From NCBI RefSeq assembly GCF_022811925.1, contig NZ_CP065511.1, forward strand, positions 2,039,501-2,103,500: a DNA stretch of 64,000 nt, read 5' to 3'. Below are positions 53,928-63,895 of this stretch, in pieces (position 1 is the first letter of the stretch; the number at the start of each line of letters is the position of its first letter). The position numbers were made by a program, and so were the translations under genes. The notes under the pieces were generated by a model that worked only from the letters and a program-made list of their open reading frames with translations, did not search any database and was not told where the DNA came from. The stretch is from Cytobacillus oceanisediminis. GTDB lineage: Bacteria; Bacillota; Bacilli; Bacillales; Cytobacillaceae.

Positions 53928-54565
53928 ATTTTTTAGACAAGAACATCAGCAGCTTGAAATTGGATATTCTTAAAGAAATCGGGAATATTGGAGCAGGGCA
54001 TGCGGCGACTGCATTATCAACGCTTCTCAATAAAAAAATTGATATGTCTGTGCCGGATGTGAAAATTGTTTCTTTTGATGAAATGATCGATATGGCTGGA
54101 GGGGCAGAAAATGTAGTGGCCGGGGTGTTTCTAAGGATAGAAGGAGACGCCCCAGGCAGCATGTTTTTTGTCCTGCCTCTTGAACAGGCTGAAATCTTCA
54201 TTCGTGAACTGCCTGGAAACATACCTTTCTGTGCAGATGAATTGCCATATGATGAACTTGCCCTATCGGCACTGCAGGAGCTTGGAAACATTCTCTCAGG
54301 TTCTTATTTATCTTCTTTATCGGATTTTACCAAACTATCACTTTTTCCTTCAGTGCCGATGCTAAGCATTGATATGGTGGGAGCAATAATAGGTACGGGG
54401 CTGCTGGAAATTTCACAGGTGAGCGATTTCGCCATCGTCATTGATACAGCTTTAAATGAAGAATTTCAAAATACGGATGCTGTAAATGGCCACTTTTTTT
54501 TGCTTCCTGATCCTGAATCTTTTCAAATCATTTTTAAGGCCTTGGGAGTCCCGGATCATGAATAA
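53924..54565 (+). CDS. cheC: CheY-P phosphatase CheC
   Basis: CheC dephosphorylates CheY-P and binds CheD, giving Bacillus its third adaptation system. The 213 residues contain two phosphatase half-motifs: [20 protein letters not shown] (Glu18/Asn21) and [20 protein letters not shown] (second Glu/Asn pair). It is related to the middle part of FliY. It overlaps cheW at the 5' end and cheD (8 bases) at the 3' end. Confidence 0.97.
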   Translation: MNFLDKNISSLKLDILKEIGNIGAGHAATALSTLLNKKIDMSVPDVKIVSFDEMIDMAGGAENVVAGVFLRIEGDAPGSMFFVLPLEQAEIFIRELPGNIPFCADELPYDELALSALQELGNILSGSYLSSLSDFTKLSLFPSVPMLSIDMVGAIIGTGLLEISQVSDFAIVIDTALNEEFQNTDAVNGHFFLLPDPESFQIIFKALGVPDHE

Positions 54566-55055
54566 TCTTATTGAAGTTGTAAAAGTAGGCATCGCAGATA
54601 TGAATATTGTTAAAACCCCCAGCTTAATAAGGACATCAGGACTTGGTTCCTGTGTAGGTGTGGTTCTTTATGACCTTAGTGCAGAAATTGCCGGGCTTGC
54701 ACATATTATGCTGCCTGATTCATCTCTTGCCAAAGGTACGAGCTTTAATTCAGCTAAATATGCTGATACTGCAATCAGGGACTTAGTGAGCCTTCTGGCG
54801 AAAAGTGGGATAAGACCTTCAGGATTAAAAGCGAAGATTGCCGGTGGAGCTCAAATGTTCAAGTACTCCTCCGGAAGTGATTTAATGAGGATTGGCCCAA
54901 GGAATGTAGAGGCGGTAAAACAGGAACTTTCATCCTTGAAAATTGCCATTTTAGCTGAAGATGTGGGGGGCCACAGCGGCAGAACAATCGAATTTAACCC
55001 TCAATCAGGCGAACTGATGATTCGGACTGTAAACAAAGTTCAAGTGATTATTTAA
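54558..55055 (+). CDS. cheD: Chemoreceptor glutamine deamidase CheD
   Basis: CheD deamidates glutamines on chemoreceptors and binds CheC. The 165 residues have the catalytic triad region: Thr26, Cys32 ([11 protein letters not shown]) and His49 ([12 protein letters not shown]), and the [11 protein letters not shown] motif. ATG 54558 gives the family start and overlaps cheC by 8 bases; an in-frame ATG at 54486 lies deep in cheC and adds unconserved residues. It is followed by a probable terminator and a 288-base gap before sigD. Confidence 0.97.
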   Translation: MNNLIEVVKVGIADMNIVKTPSLIRTSGLGSCVGVVLYDLSAEIAGLAHIMLPDSSLAKGTSFNSAKYADTAIRDLVSLLAKSGIRPSGLKAKIAGGAQMFKYSSGSDLMRIGPRNVEAVKQELSSLKIAILAEDVGGHSGRTIEFNPQSGELMIRTVNKVQVII

Positions 55056-55084
55056 GCGCATGTTTTAAAGTATGTGCAGTTTTT
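55056..55084 (+). terminator. Probable terminator after cheD
   Basis: GCGCAT (55056-55061) pairs with ATGTGC (55072-55077), one G-U pair, loop GTTTTAAAGT, followed by AGTTTTT. The stem is short, so termination may be partial. Confidence 0.55.
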
Positions 55085-55289
55085 AAAGAATCAGCTTTTT
55101 TATTCCGCTTTAAAAAATCTGTAAGCAAAATTCGCAAATTACTAGATTATCACCGCCAGCCATAAAAGCTGATTTTTCTCCGGCTTATTTTTAAATCTCT
55201 CCAATAACCTCTTCGAAGAACACGTCCCCTCTTTGTTGGTTAAAAGTGAGCGGTGAAGACGGAAGTTAATATTTTTATAGGAAACATTT

Positions 55290-55298
55290 TGATATACT
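55290..55298 (+). promoter_or_regulatory. Extended -10 promoter candidate for sigD
   Basis: TGATATACT (55290-55298) is TG-N-TATACT, an extended -10. There is no good -35 hexamer. It lies 46 bases before the sigD start in the 288-base cheD-sigD gap. The rest of the gap is AT-rich with no gene; ATGGAAACGTTTGAGG (55319-55334), just before the ribosome binding site, is a weak cre-like dyad. Confidence 0.45.
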
Positions 55299-55343
55299 GA
55301 CAACAATAGTTAATAGAAATGGAAACGTTTGAGGAGGATGGCC

Positions 55344-56099
55344 ATGGCAGACCTGATAACAGAAGAAAGCACATACTGGGCTAAATGGGTCGACTCTCGT
55401 GATGCTCAAGCGGGGAATTTTCTTGTGAAAAAATATTTGCCTCTTGTAAGCTATCATGTACAGCGGGTATCCGCTACCCTGCCGAAGAATGTTTCAAGAG
55501 ATGACATTCGAAGCCTGGGGCTAATGGGGTTATATGACGCGCTGGAAAAATTTGATCCTGCAAGAGATTTGAAATTTGATACATATGCTTCTTTTCGCAT
55601 TCGCGGTGCAATTCTGGATGGATTAAGAAAAGAAGATTGGCTTCCCCGAAGTACGAGGGATAAAGCGAAAAAAATTGAAACTGCCATTGAGAAGCTGGAG
55701 CAGCGGCTGATGCGCAATGCAACTGTACATGAAATTGCTGAAGAAGCAGAGATGCAGGAAGATGAAGTGTATTCTGTTATGAACGAACAATTTTACGCAA
55801 ACATCCTTTCAATTGATGAACAGCCCGATGCTGAAGAAAAAGATGGAAGTTACTACATTAAGGATGAAAAAGCAATTATTCCAGAAGAAAAGGTATTAAA
55901 GAATGAAATTTTGGAAGAAATGGCTGAAAAAATCTTACAATTAAATGAAAAAGAGCAGCTGGTGCTAAGTTTATTTTATAAAGAGGAATTAACACTGACA
56001 GAAATTGGCGAAGTAATGGGCTTATCTACCTCCCGTATATCTCAAATACATTCAAAGTCAATTTTTAAGCTGAGGCAGCTGCTGGAAAAAGCAATATAA
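55344..56099 (+). CDS. sigD: RNA polymerase sigma factor SigD (FliA type)
   Basis: Sigma D transcribes late flagellar, chemoreceptor and autolysin genes. The 251 residues have region 2 (YLPLVSYHVQRVSATLPKNV; LGLMGLYDALEKFDPARDL; TYASFRIRGAILDGLRKEDW), region 3 and region 4 (LTEIGEVMGLSTSRISQIHS). ATG 55344 follows GAGGAGG by 6 bases; ATG 55338 abuts that site. In B. subtilis sigD is inside fla/che and its level falls with distance from the promoter; here a terminator and possible promoter precede it. Confidence 0.97.
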   Translation: MADLITEESTYWAKWVDSRDAQAGNFLVKKYLPLVSYHVQRVSATLPKNVSRDDIRSLGLMGLYDALEKFDPARDLKFDTYASFRIRGAILDGLRKEDWLPRSTRDKAKKIETAIEKLEQRLMRNATVHEIAEEAEMQEDEVYSVMNEQFYANILSIDEQPDAEEKDGSYYIKDEKAIIPEEKVLKNEILEEMAEKILQLNEKEQLVLSLFYKEELTLTEIGEVMGLSTSRISQIHSKSIFKLRQLLEKAI

Positions 56100-56136
56100 C
56101 CTTATGTCATTTCTTTCTACAAAGGAAGGAATCAGC

Positions 56137-57525
56137 ATGGAAAATCAATTTCAAATTATAGTCGATCCTCAACGCTTAGCTGCTTTAATTCAGCCGTTAG
56201 ATATTAATAAGCTGGATGGAGCCGTTCACCATGAAAATTTGCACAAACTGCTTGCTGACGAAAAGATCACACTCGGTGTGAGCGAAGAAATAATCCAGAG
56301 AATCTGCAAAGATCCTTTCTCAGTGGAATATCCCATTCTATTAGCAAAAGGAATACCTGCAGAAAACGGCAGTGATGCATACCTGTTAAATGAAGTCACT
56401 TTTGACCAGCAAACGAGGAAAAAGGGATTTAATTTTAGAGATGTTCTCCATATTCCTTCTGTTAAAAAGGGACAGCTCCTGGCATCTGTTATTCCTTCTA
56501 CCCCCGGTGCTCCCGGAAAAGATATTTTTGGACAGTCCGTACCGGCAAAGAATGGAAAATCTTTAAGAGTCAAAGCAGGAAAGAATGTATTTGTAAATGG
56601 CGACAAATATTATTCGCTATTGGATGGTCAGGTTAGTTTTACTCCAAACAGCATTTCTGTAAATCCGGTGTTTGAAGTGATTGGCGACCTTGACTTGAAA
56701 ACCGGGAATATAAATTTTGTTGGGAATGTTATGATACGCGGCAATGTTCCTGCCGGTTATGAGATTAAAGCTGGAGGCGACATCATTGTTACCGGTCTGG
56801 TGGAAGGCTCTTTGTTGCAGGCGGATGGCAATGTGCTTATTTCTGGCGGAATTTCCGGCAGTCATAAAGGTTCAGTTATATCGGGAGGTTCTGTTCAGGC
56901 AGCATACCTAAATCAGGCAAAAGTAACTGCTGAACAGGACGTAATAATAACAAAATCAATCCTCCACAGTCATGTTCATGCTGGCGGAGCGATTAGGTGC
57001 AGCGGCGCATTGGTCATTGGAGGTAAGCTTCTGTCCGGCTCTGATATGGAGATTAAAGAACTGGGCAATCACTTATTTACTAAGACGGAGCTTTTTGCAG
57101 GGATGAACTCCAATTTGGATAAGGCCGAAAAAGAGCTCTTAAACGAATCAGCCAAACTGCAGGAAACAATCAAAAAGCTGGATAGTATTGAAGGAAGACT
57201 GACAGAAATGGCCAGGCTTACAGGAAAGCTGTCGGAAGAGCAAAGAACCATTATACTCAAACAAAGGGCCACAAAAGCCCATTTGCAGGATAAATTGACC
57301 AAAATAAATGAAGAGCTTGCCGAACTGGAAAAAGAAAAAGATGAAAAAATGAATGCTTCGATTCTTATTTATGGAAAGGTCTATCCAAACACTTCTATGC
57401 ATTTTGGAAAATATTCAAAAGTGATCCGGCAGACAGTCAAATCTTTTAAGTTCCATTTTTCAAAGGGAGAAATAAGAAGTGATCCTTTAGAAACAGCGAA
57501 AAACGATCCTTTATTAAGGAAGTGA
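56137..57525 (+). CDS. FapA/DUF342 family protein
   Basis: A 462-residue DUF342 (FapA-type) protein of unknown function, in the gap between sigD and swrB. The first half has FNFRDVLHIPSVKKGQLLAS; the centre shows a right-handed beta-helix-like run of G-I-V-V strands (about residues 150-310, e.g. GDIIVTGLVEGSLLQADGNV and VLISGGISGSHKGSVIS). A coiled-coil follows (about 320-425), then a short basic tail. No membrane segment is seen. ATG 56137 follows AAAGGAAGGA. I recall such genes after sigD in other Bacillaceae; a role in envelope or motility is inferred from position. Confidence 0.85.
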   Translation: MENQFQIIVDPQRLAALIQPLDINKLDGAVHHENLHKLLADEKITLGVSEEIIQRICKDPFSVEYPILLAKGIPAENGSDAYLLNEVTFDQQTRKKGFNFRDVLHIPSVKKGQLLASVIPSTPGAPGKDIFGQSVPAKNGKSLRVKAGKNVFVNGDKYYSLLDGQVSFTPNSISVNPVFEVIGDLDLKTGNINFVGNVMIRGNVPAGYEIKAGGDIIVTGLVEGSLLQADGNVLISGGISGSHKGSVISGGSVQAAYLNQAKVTAEQDVIITKSILHSHVHAGGAIRCSGALVIGGKLLSGSDMEIKELGNHLFTKTELFAGMNSNLDKAEKELLNESAKLQETIKKLDSIEGRLTEMARLTGKLSEEQRTIILKQRATKAHLQDKLTKINEELAELEKEKDEKMNASILIYGKVYPNTSMHFGKYSKVIRQTVKSFKFHFSKGEIRSDPLETAKNDPLLRK

Positions 57526-57531
57526 TCTGGG

Positions 57532-57843
57532 ATGAGTTTAAAATCAATAGAACTGCAGATAGCACTGCCAAGAACGTTTGACGCAGGTAAAATCCAGGAT
57601 CAGCTTCAGCAGAGGGGACAGACAATCAGCGGGTTTGCTGCCGAAAGTACACGGGAAAATGGTGAGAAGCAGCGGACGACCGTGATAAAACATGAGCAGA
57701 AACAAAATGTCAATCTTGGCAATGATGACAGCGAAAGCCAAAAAGAGGCCGGGGGACATGATCGGAAAGAAAATCAGAAAAAAGACAGCAATGACAAACA
57801 GAACCATCCGTACAAAGGGAAGGTTATTGACTACAGCGGATAG
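57532..57843 (+). CDS. Small conserved-position protein, unknown
   Basis: A 103-residue protein I do not recognise. The first 40 residues (MSLKSIELQIALPRTFDAGK and IQDQLQQRGQTISGFAAEST) look ordered; the rest is very hydrophilic (K, E, N, D, Q) and probably disordered. It has no membrane segment. It lies 6 bases after the FapA-like gene, 9 before the swrB-like gene and in the same orientation, so it is an operon member. The Shine-Dalgarno is weak (GATCTGGG). It may bind a flagellar or chemotaxis component, but nothing in the sequence shows this. Confidence 0.75.
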   Translation: MSLKSIELQIALPRTFDAGKIQDQLQQRGQTISGFAAESTRENGEKQRTTVIKHEQKQNVNLGNDDSESQKEAGGHDRKENQKKDSNDKQNHPYKGKVIDYSG

Positions 57844-57852
57844 AGGGATATC

Positions 57853-58452
57853 ATGACAGCTTTTCTATTAGCTATTAGCCTGCTGCTGAATATTGTAGCG
57901 TTATTAGCCATTATTTTGCTGTTTCTGCGTCAGAATAAATTAATGGAAACAGAGAAAAAACAGGAGAAAGTGCTTGTTGAAATGGAAGAGGTTATATCTT
58001 CTTACCTTATTCAAATGAAGGAAGAAAACGATGATTTTATTAACAAATTTTCGCAGATAAATGCTAAAAACCAAATATCTGTAAAAGAAAAAAGTATCCG
58101 GTTAAATACGGAAGGAAAAAGTGATGAACATATAGCTAGTGCTGATGAGAAATCAATACGAATAGCCAGAGCATCCGTATTCCAGGCATCTAAAGCCTAC
58201 AAAAATAATTTAAGGGCTTCAGAGGAAGAATTGAATGAAACAGAAGGTTTAACATCTATAAAGGAAGCTGAATCTGTAATGCAGTCAGACAGCAGTCAGC
58301 GGGCTAAAGAAGCGATTTTTTCATCAATGGAAGATCAAGTGTTTGTGATGAAAAAACAGGGAATGAATGTGGAGGATATTGCAAAGAAATTAGGAAAAGG
58401 GAAGACAGAAATCGAGTTAATGCTTAAATTTCGTCAAAATCAGCAAGAATAG
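57853..58452 (+). CDS. SwrB-like (YlxL) membrane protein
   Basis: A 199-residue protein with one N-terminal membrane segment (about residues 3-25, LLAISLLLNIVALLAIILLF), a coiled-coil (about 25-70) and a polar region, ending in a helix-turn-helix-like module (MKKQGMNVEDIAKKLGKGKT, then EIELMLKFRQ). Layout and position between sigD and rpsB match B. subtilis SwrB/YlxL (167 residues), which promotes flagellar gate activation and swarming. Sequence identity is too low for certainty. AGAGGGATATC lies before the ATG. Confidence 0.75.
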   Translation: MTAFLLAISLLLNIVALLAIILLFLRQNKLMETEKKQEKVLVEMEEVISSYLIQMKEENDDFINKFSQINAKNQISVKEKSIRLNTEGKSDEHIASADEKSIRIARASVFQASKAYKNNLRASEEELNETEGLTSIKEAESVMQSDSSQRAKEAIFSSMEDQVFVMKKQGMNVEDIAKKLGKGKTEIELMLKFRQNQQE

Positions 58453-58453
58453 C

Positions 58454-58482
58454 TTGATTGTGGAAAACACTTATGCTATATT
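58454..58482 (+). promoter_or_regulatory. Sigma-A promoter of rpsB
   Basis: TTGATT (58454-58459, 4 of 6 matches) and TATATT (58477-58482, 5 of 6) are 17 bases apart, with TG one base before the -10 (TGCTATATT). It starts 2 bases after the swrB-like stop. Confidence 0.7.
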
Positions 58483-58513
58483 AACAAATGGTGTTAATAC
58501 ACACGCTTATGGA

Positions 58514-58554
58514 TTTAGCCGGATGGTGCTGTTCACATGCAGTTGCCGGCTGAA
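58514..58554 (+). ncRNA. Structured rpsB leader, candidate regulatory RNA
   Basis: TTTAGCCGG (58514-58522) pairs with CCGGCTGAA (58546-58554), 9 bp with one G-U, enclosing 23 bases. It lies in a leader of about 110 bases before rpsB and is followed by GGGCGGAGG and AGGAGG. S2 autoregulates its own mRNA in some bacteria, so an S2-binding leader is possible but not shown. Confidence 0.4.
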
Positions 58555-58587
58555 AATGATATGGGCGGAGGAAATAAAAACCATTAG

Positions 58588-59301
<714 letters not shown>

Positions 59302-59358
59302 TAGAAAAGCGGAGGCGCCTTGGAGCGCAGGAGCTGTACTGCTCTAAGGTGCTTTTTT
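59302..59358 (+). terminator. rpsB terminator 1, built from a repeat remnant
   Basis: GCGCCTTGGAGC (59315-59326) pairs with GCTCTAAGGTGC (59341-59352), 12 bp including two G-U pairs, then TTTTTT. The left part, TAGAAAAGCGGAGGCGCCTTG (59302-59322 region), matches the inverse of the dispersed repeat's end (CAAGGCGCTTCCGCTTTTCT), and GCGCAGGAGCT recalls the other end; so this looks like a degenerate, reversed short-form copy. Confidence 0.8.
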
Positions 59359-59370
59359 CTTGATTTAAAG

Positions 59371-59408
59371 AAGGTGATAAGAGGGAGCACCCTTTATCAC
59401 CTTTTTTT
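59371..59408 (+). terminator. rpsB terminator 2
   Basis: AAGGTGATAA (59371-59380) pairs perfectly with TTATCACCTT (59394-59403), loop GAGGGAGCACCCT, followed by a T run to 59408. It lies 12 bases after terminator 1. Confidence 0.85.
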
Positions 59409-59490
59409 AAAGAAAAGCCAAAGTTTAGTTTTCCATACAGCTATAAATGGTAAAGATATTATTACATAACTCATTAAGGAGGATCTCATA

Positions 59491-60372
59491 ATGGCAATTA
59501 CTGCTCAAATGGTTAAAGAACTTCGTGAAAAAACAGGCGCAGGCATGATGGACTGCAAAAAAGCACTTCAGGAAACTGATGGTGATATGGAAAAAGCAAT
59601 CGACTTCCTTCGTGAAAAAGGAATCGCTAAAGCTGCTAAGAAAGGTGACCGTATTGCTGCGGAAGGTCTTACTTCTGTTAAAGTTGACGGAAACGAAGCT
59701 GTTATCCTTGAAGTAAACTCTGAAACAGATTTCGTTGCAAAGAACGAAGGATTCCAAACTCTTGTAAAAGAAATCGCTGAGCATTTGCTTGCTAATAAGC
59801 CGGCTTCTGTAGAAGAAGCAGCTGGCCAGACAATGGCTAACGGTGCAACTTTAGAATCTCACATCAACAGTGCGATTGCTAAAATCGGAGAAAAGCTTTC
59901 TCTTCGCCGCTTCGAAATCAAAACAAAAACTGACAGCGATGCTTTCGGTGCTTACCTTCACATGGGCGGACGCATTGGTGTGTTAACAGTTCTTGAGGGA
60001 ACAACTGACGAAGATGCAGCGAAAGATGTTGCAATGCATATTGCTGCCCTAAACCCTAAATATGTATCTCGTGATGAAGTATCACAGGACGAAGTAGAGC
60101 GCGAGCGTCAAGTGTTAACTCAGCAAGCTCTTAACGAAGGCAAGCCTGAGAACATCGTTGCTAAGATGGTTGAAGGGCGCCTTGGCAAATATTTCGAAGA
60201 TGTTTGCGTAAACGACCAGGCTTTTGTTAAAAACCCTGATCAAAAAGTAGGCAAATTCGTTGAATCTAAAGGCGGAAAAATCCTTGAGTTCGTTCGCTAC
60301 GAAGTTGGAGAAGGCATCGAAAAGCGTGAGGACAACTTCGCTGAAGAAGTAATGAACCAGGTTAAGAAGTAA
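59491..60372 (+). CDS. tsf: Elongation factor Ts
   Basis: EF-Ts exchanges GDP for GTP on EF-Tu. The 293 residues match B. subtilis length. The N-terminal UBA-like helix region ([20 protein letters not shown]), the TDFVAKN core motif and [15 protein letters not shown] are typical. AAGGAGGATC lies before the ATG. Because two terminators precede it, a separate promoter is expected in 59409-59480; the best -10-like sequence is TATTAT (59457-59462), with only a poor -35. Confidence 0.98.
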   Translation: MAITAQMVKELREKTGAGMMDCKKALQETDGDMEKAIDFLREKGIAKAAKKGDRIAAEGLTSVKVDGNEAVILEVNSETDFVAKNEGFQTLVKEIAEHLLANKPASVEEAAGQTMANGATLESHINSAIAKIGEKLSLRRFEIKTKTDSDAFGAYLHMGGRIGVLTVLEGTTDEDAAKDVAMHIAALNPKYVSRDEVSQDEVERERQVLTQQALNEGKPENIVAKMVEGRLGKYFEDVCVNDQAFVKNPDQKVGKFVESKGGKILEFVRYEVGEGIEKREDNFAEEVMNQVKK

Positions 60373-60403
60373 TTTTTGAATATTAATTAATTCAGCTATG
60401 ATT

Positions 60404-60432
60404 CAGGGAACACTTTGTGTTCCCTGTTTTTC
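60404..60432 (+). terminator. Rho-independent terminator after tsf
   Basis: A 10-bp perfect stem CAGGGAACAC/GTGTTCCCTG with a 3-base TTT loop and a TTTTTC tail. Confidence 0.92.
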
Positions 60433-60465
60433 AAGAATGAGATAAAATTAAAGAAGCTATGGTGA

Positions 60466-61217
<752 letters not shown>

Positions 61218-61218
<1 letters not shown>

Positions 61219-61775
61219 TGCCAAAACAAGTTATTGCAGATGCAAAAGAAAGAATGACTAAAGCAATTTCAGCTTACACAAGGGAGCTTGCGAGCATCCG
61301 TGCAGGTAAAGCAAATGCTTCATTGCTTGATCGCATCACTGTTGATTACTATGGTGCGCCGACTCCTGTAAATCAGCTTGCCGGGGTGTCTGCTCCAGAA
61401 GCACGCCTTTTAGTCATTACTCCTTATGACAAATCCATTCTTGGAGAAATTGAAAAAGCCATTCTTAAATCTGATATCGGCTTAAATCCGTCAAATGACG
61501 GCAGTGTTATCAGACTGGCTATTCCTCAGCTTACTGAAGAACGCCGCAAAGAGCTCGTAAAGGTTGTCAAAAAAGAATCTGAAGACGCCAAAGTTGCTAT
61601 CCGGAATGTTCGCCGCGATGCCAATGATGACCTTAAGAAGCTTGAGAAAAATGGGGAGATCACAGAAGACGATCTTCGCGGTTTTTCTGACGACATTCAA
61701 AAACTTACTGATGACCACATCAGTAAGATTGACGAATTAACAAAAGAAAAAGAAAAAGAAATTCTTGCAGTCTAA
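61218..61775 (+). CDS. frr: Ribosome recycling factor
   Basis: RRF splits post-termination ribosomes with EF-G. The 185 residues have a two-domain tRNA-mimic fold, with [40 protein letters not shown] and the hinge and long coiled-coil ending ([19 protein letters not shown]). The ATG overlaps the pyrH stop, and GGGGG in the pyrH end serves as a ribosome binding site. A strong terminator follows. Confidence 0.98.
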
Positions 61776-61789
61776 TGACTCTATACTGA

Positions 61790-61817
61790 GAACCCTCTAT
61801 CAATAGGGGGTTCTTTT
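61790..61817 (+). terminator. Rho-independent terminator after frr
   Basis: GAACCCTCTA (61790-61799) pairs with TAGGGGGTTC (61804-61813), one G-U, short loop TCAA, then TTTT. Confidence 0.88.
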
Positions 61818-62128
61818 ACTCTTTGGGAGCATACATAATCAGATCGTGTGTTTATGCGCTGACTTCGCTGAAATATGCGCAGAAGTATAGCATTCCTATC
61901 CTGAATTTAGTTTCTTGTAACATACTCTTTTATAGAGATATATTTAATTATTTTTGGTATGATATTATCATGCGGAAAGAGGCAATATCATAATTTTACC
62001 ATTAGAATAATCTCTAAAAGATACTATGACTGAATATCAGCTATCAATCAGCGGGGAAAAACCCCCAATGACTGAAGTTTCACTTTATCTTTTATCGGAG
62101 GATTAACCTATTTTAAAGGAGCAGACTT
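61818..62128 (+). promoter_or_regulatory. uppS upstream region with extended -10 promoter
   Basis: A 311-base gap with no gene. TGATATTAT (61960-61968) is an extended -10 (TG-N-TATTAT) without a clear -35. Further on is a small hairpin GGGG-AAAAA-CCCC (62053-62066) and GACTGAA occurs twice (62029 and 62071 regions). A leader of about 150 bases precedes uppS. I see no riboswitch I can name. Confidence 0.5.
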
Positions 62129-62908
62129 ATGTTTGATAAAATGAAGTTATGGAAGTCCCAAAACAGTTCTTCCGATCTCCGAGAGAGAGTTGAAAAAATA
62201 AAAGAATTGCAAATTCCTGAGCATGTTGCCATCATTATGGATGGAAATGGAAGATGGGCAAAAAAAAGAGCTCTTCCAAGAGTTGCCGGCCATCATGAGG
62301 GAATGAAGGTTGTCCGAAAAATCACCAGATTTGCAAGTGATATTGGAGTAAAGACCTTAACTTTATATGCATTCTCTACTGAAAATTGGAAAAGGCCTAA
62401 AATGGAAGTGGACTTTCTTATGAAACTGCCTGAGGAATTTCTGGGAACTTTCCTTCCAGAACTGATAGAAGAGAATGTGCAAGTAAGAATGATTGGTTAT
62501 TTTGACCACTTGCCTGCCCATACCCGCAATGCAGTTTCCAAAGCGATGGAAGAGACAAAGAATAACACCGGCCTGGTGTTGAACTTTGCACTTAATTATG
62601 GAAGCAGAGCCGAAATACTCGAAGCCGTCAAGCATGTCTTAAATGATTGCAAAAGTGGTATAATGGATGAAAATGAATTAAATGAAGAAAAATTCTCATC
62701 CTACCTCATGACGGGCGGGCTAAAGGATCCCGATCTGCTGATTCGTACAAGCGGTGAAATCAGATTAAGCAATTTTATGCTTTGGCAGCTTGCATACACA
62801 GAATTCTGGTTTACGGATGTATTATGGCCGGATTTCAATGAAGAGCAAATGCTCGAAGCAATCGAGGTATTCCAAAGCCGCCAAAGGCGTTTTGGGGGAG
62901 TACAATAA
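62129..62908 (+). CDS. uppS: Undecaprenyl diphosphate synthase
   Basis: Cis-prenyltransferase that makes the C55 lipid carrier for peptidoglycan and teichoic acid. The 259 residues have the catalytic Asp38 in IIMDGNGRWAKKR, LTLYAFSTENWKRP and the signature DLLIRTSGEIRLSNFMLWQL. AAAGGAG lies 9 bases before the ATG. It begins the uppS-cdsA-dxr run, as in B. subtilis. Confidence 0.98.
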   Translation: MFDKMKLWKSQNSSSDLRERVEKIKELQIPEHVAIIMDGNGRWAKKRALPRVAGHHEGMKVVRKITRFASDIGVKTLTLYAFSTENWKRPKMEVDFLMKLPEEFLGTFLPELIEENVQVRMIGYFDHLPAHTRNAVSKAMEETKNNTGLVLNFALNYGSRAEILEAVKHVLNDCKSGIMDENELNEEKFSSYLMTGGLKDPDLLIRTSGEIRLSNFMLWQLAYTEFWFTDVLWPDFNEEQMLEAIEVFQSRQRRFGGVQ

Positions 62909-62925
62909 AGGTGTTGAAAAATTGA

Positions 62926-63720
62926 ATGAAGCAGCGTATTATCACAGCAATTATATTTGGTGCAGTCCTCCTGCCAGTCATTATCTATGGAGGCATGCCA
63001 ATCATCATCCTGGCATACTTGCTGGCATCCATTGCACTATATGAACTATTGAAAATGAGAAATTTAAGCTTATTCTCGATTCCAGGCATTATTTCTTTAC
63101 TATTATTGTGGATTTTCCTTTTGCCTAAAGAATTTCACTCAATCCTGGATGATTTGAATTATACAAAAATTGAGGTAGCTCTTTTTGGGGTGCTTCTTTT
63201 CTTAACGTATACGGTTGCAACAAAAAATAAATTTACTTTTGATGATGTGGCTTTTTCGACTATGTCTACTTTATATGTTGGCATTGGGTTTTACTATTTT
63301 ATGGAGACCCGCTTCGCAGATCAGGGTCTGACATATCTCTTTTTTGCATTATTCCTTATTTGGGCAACAGATTCAGGTGCCTACTTTATAGGGAAAGCGA
63401 TGGGAAAGAAGAAGCTTTGGCCTGAAATCAGCCCGAATAAGACTGTGGAAGGTTCACTTGGTGGTGTAGTCTGTGCTCTTGCCGTGGCGGTATTATTTAT
63501 TATCTTCACAGATATTGATGAGTCCATGCTGGGATTATTAGTGATTACAGCCATCTTGTCAGTGTTCGGGCAAATAGGGGACTTAGTGGAATCAGCATTA
63601 AAGCGTCATTATAACGTAAAAGACTCAGGAAATATTCTGCCTGGCCATGGCGGGATTCTGGACCGTTTTGACAGCTTATTATTCGTCCTGCCATTGCTCC
63701 ACTTTTTTCACTTGCTGTAA
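62926..63720 (+). CDS. cdsA: Phosphatidate cytidylyltransferase CdsA
   Basis: CdsA makes CDP-diacylglycerol, precursor of phosphatidylglycerol and other phospholipids. The 264 residues have about seven to eight membrane segments and the family signature SALKRHYNVKDSGNILPG and HGGILDRFDS near the C-terminus. The ATG at 62926 follows AAAGGTG after about 12 bases. It is 17 bases after uppS. A dispersed repeat fills the gap to dxr. Confidence 0.97.
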   Translation: MKQRIITAIIFGAVLLPVIIYGGMPIIILAYLLASIALYELLKMRNLSLFSIPGIISLLLLWIFLLPKEFHSILDDLNYTKIEVALFGVLLFLTYTVATKNKFTFDDVAFSTMSTLYVGIGFYYFMETRFADQGLTYLFFALFLIWATDSGAYFIGKAMGKKKLWPEISPNKTVEGSLGGVVCALAVAVLFIIFTDIDESMLGLLVITAILSVFGQIGDLVESALKRHYNVKDSGNILPGHGGILDRFDSLLFVLPLLHFFHLL

Positions 63721-63753
63721 AGCAATGGGCAGAGAGCAGCTTACGAATATTAG

Positions 63754-63881
63754 ATAACTGCCTAGCTCCAGCGCCTGCCCCCTCGAGGTCATAAGACGAT
63801 CCTCCCAGAAAGGCAAAGAACGCCTCTCCGAGAGGCTCGTCTTATGCTAGTCGGGGGTGGGCAAGGCGCTTCCGCTTTTCT
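63754..63881. repeat. Dispersed structured repeat, long form, copy 3
   Basis: ATAACTGCCTAGCTCCAGCG begins the element and AAGGCGCTTCCGCTTTTCTTA ends it. The inner arm CATAAGACGA pairs with TCGTCTTATG. Compared with copy 1 (CACAAG/CTTGTG), both sides change together (CATAAG/CTTATG), keeping the pair. It lies just upstream of GGAGG for dxr. Confidence 0.8.
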
Positions 63882-63895
63882 TATAGGAGGAGACT

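Noticed and set aside
61818..62128. T-box or other riboswitch before uppS
   Set aside because: No T-box sequence, no terminator/antiterminator pair and no aptamer core that I recognise; only a small hairpin and an extended -10.
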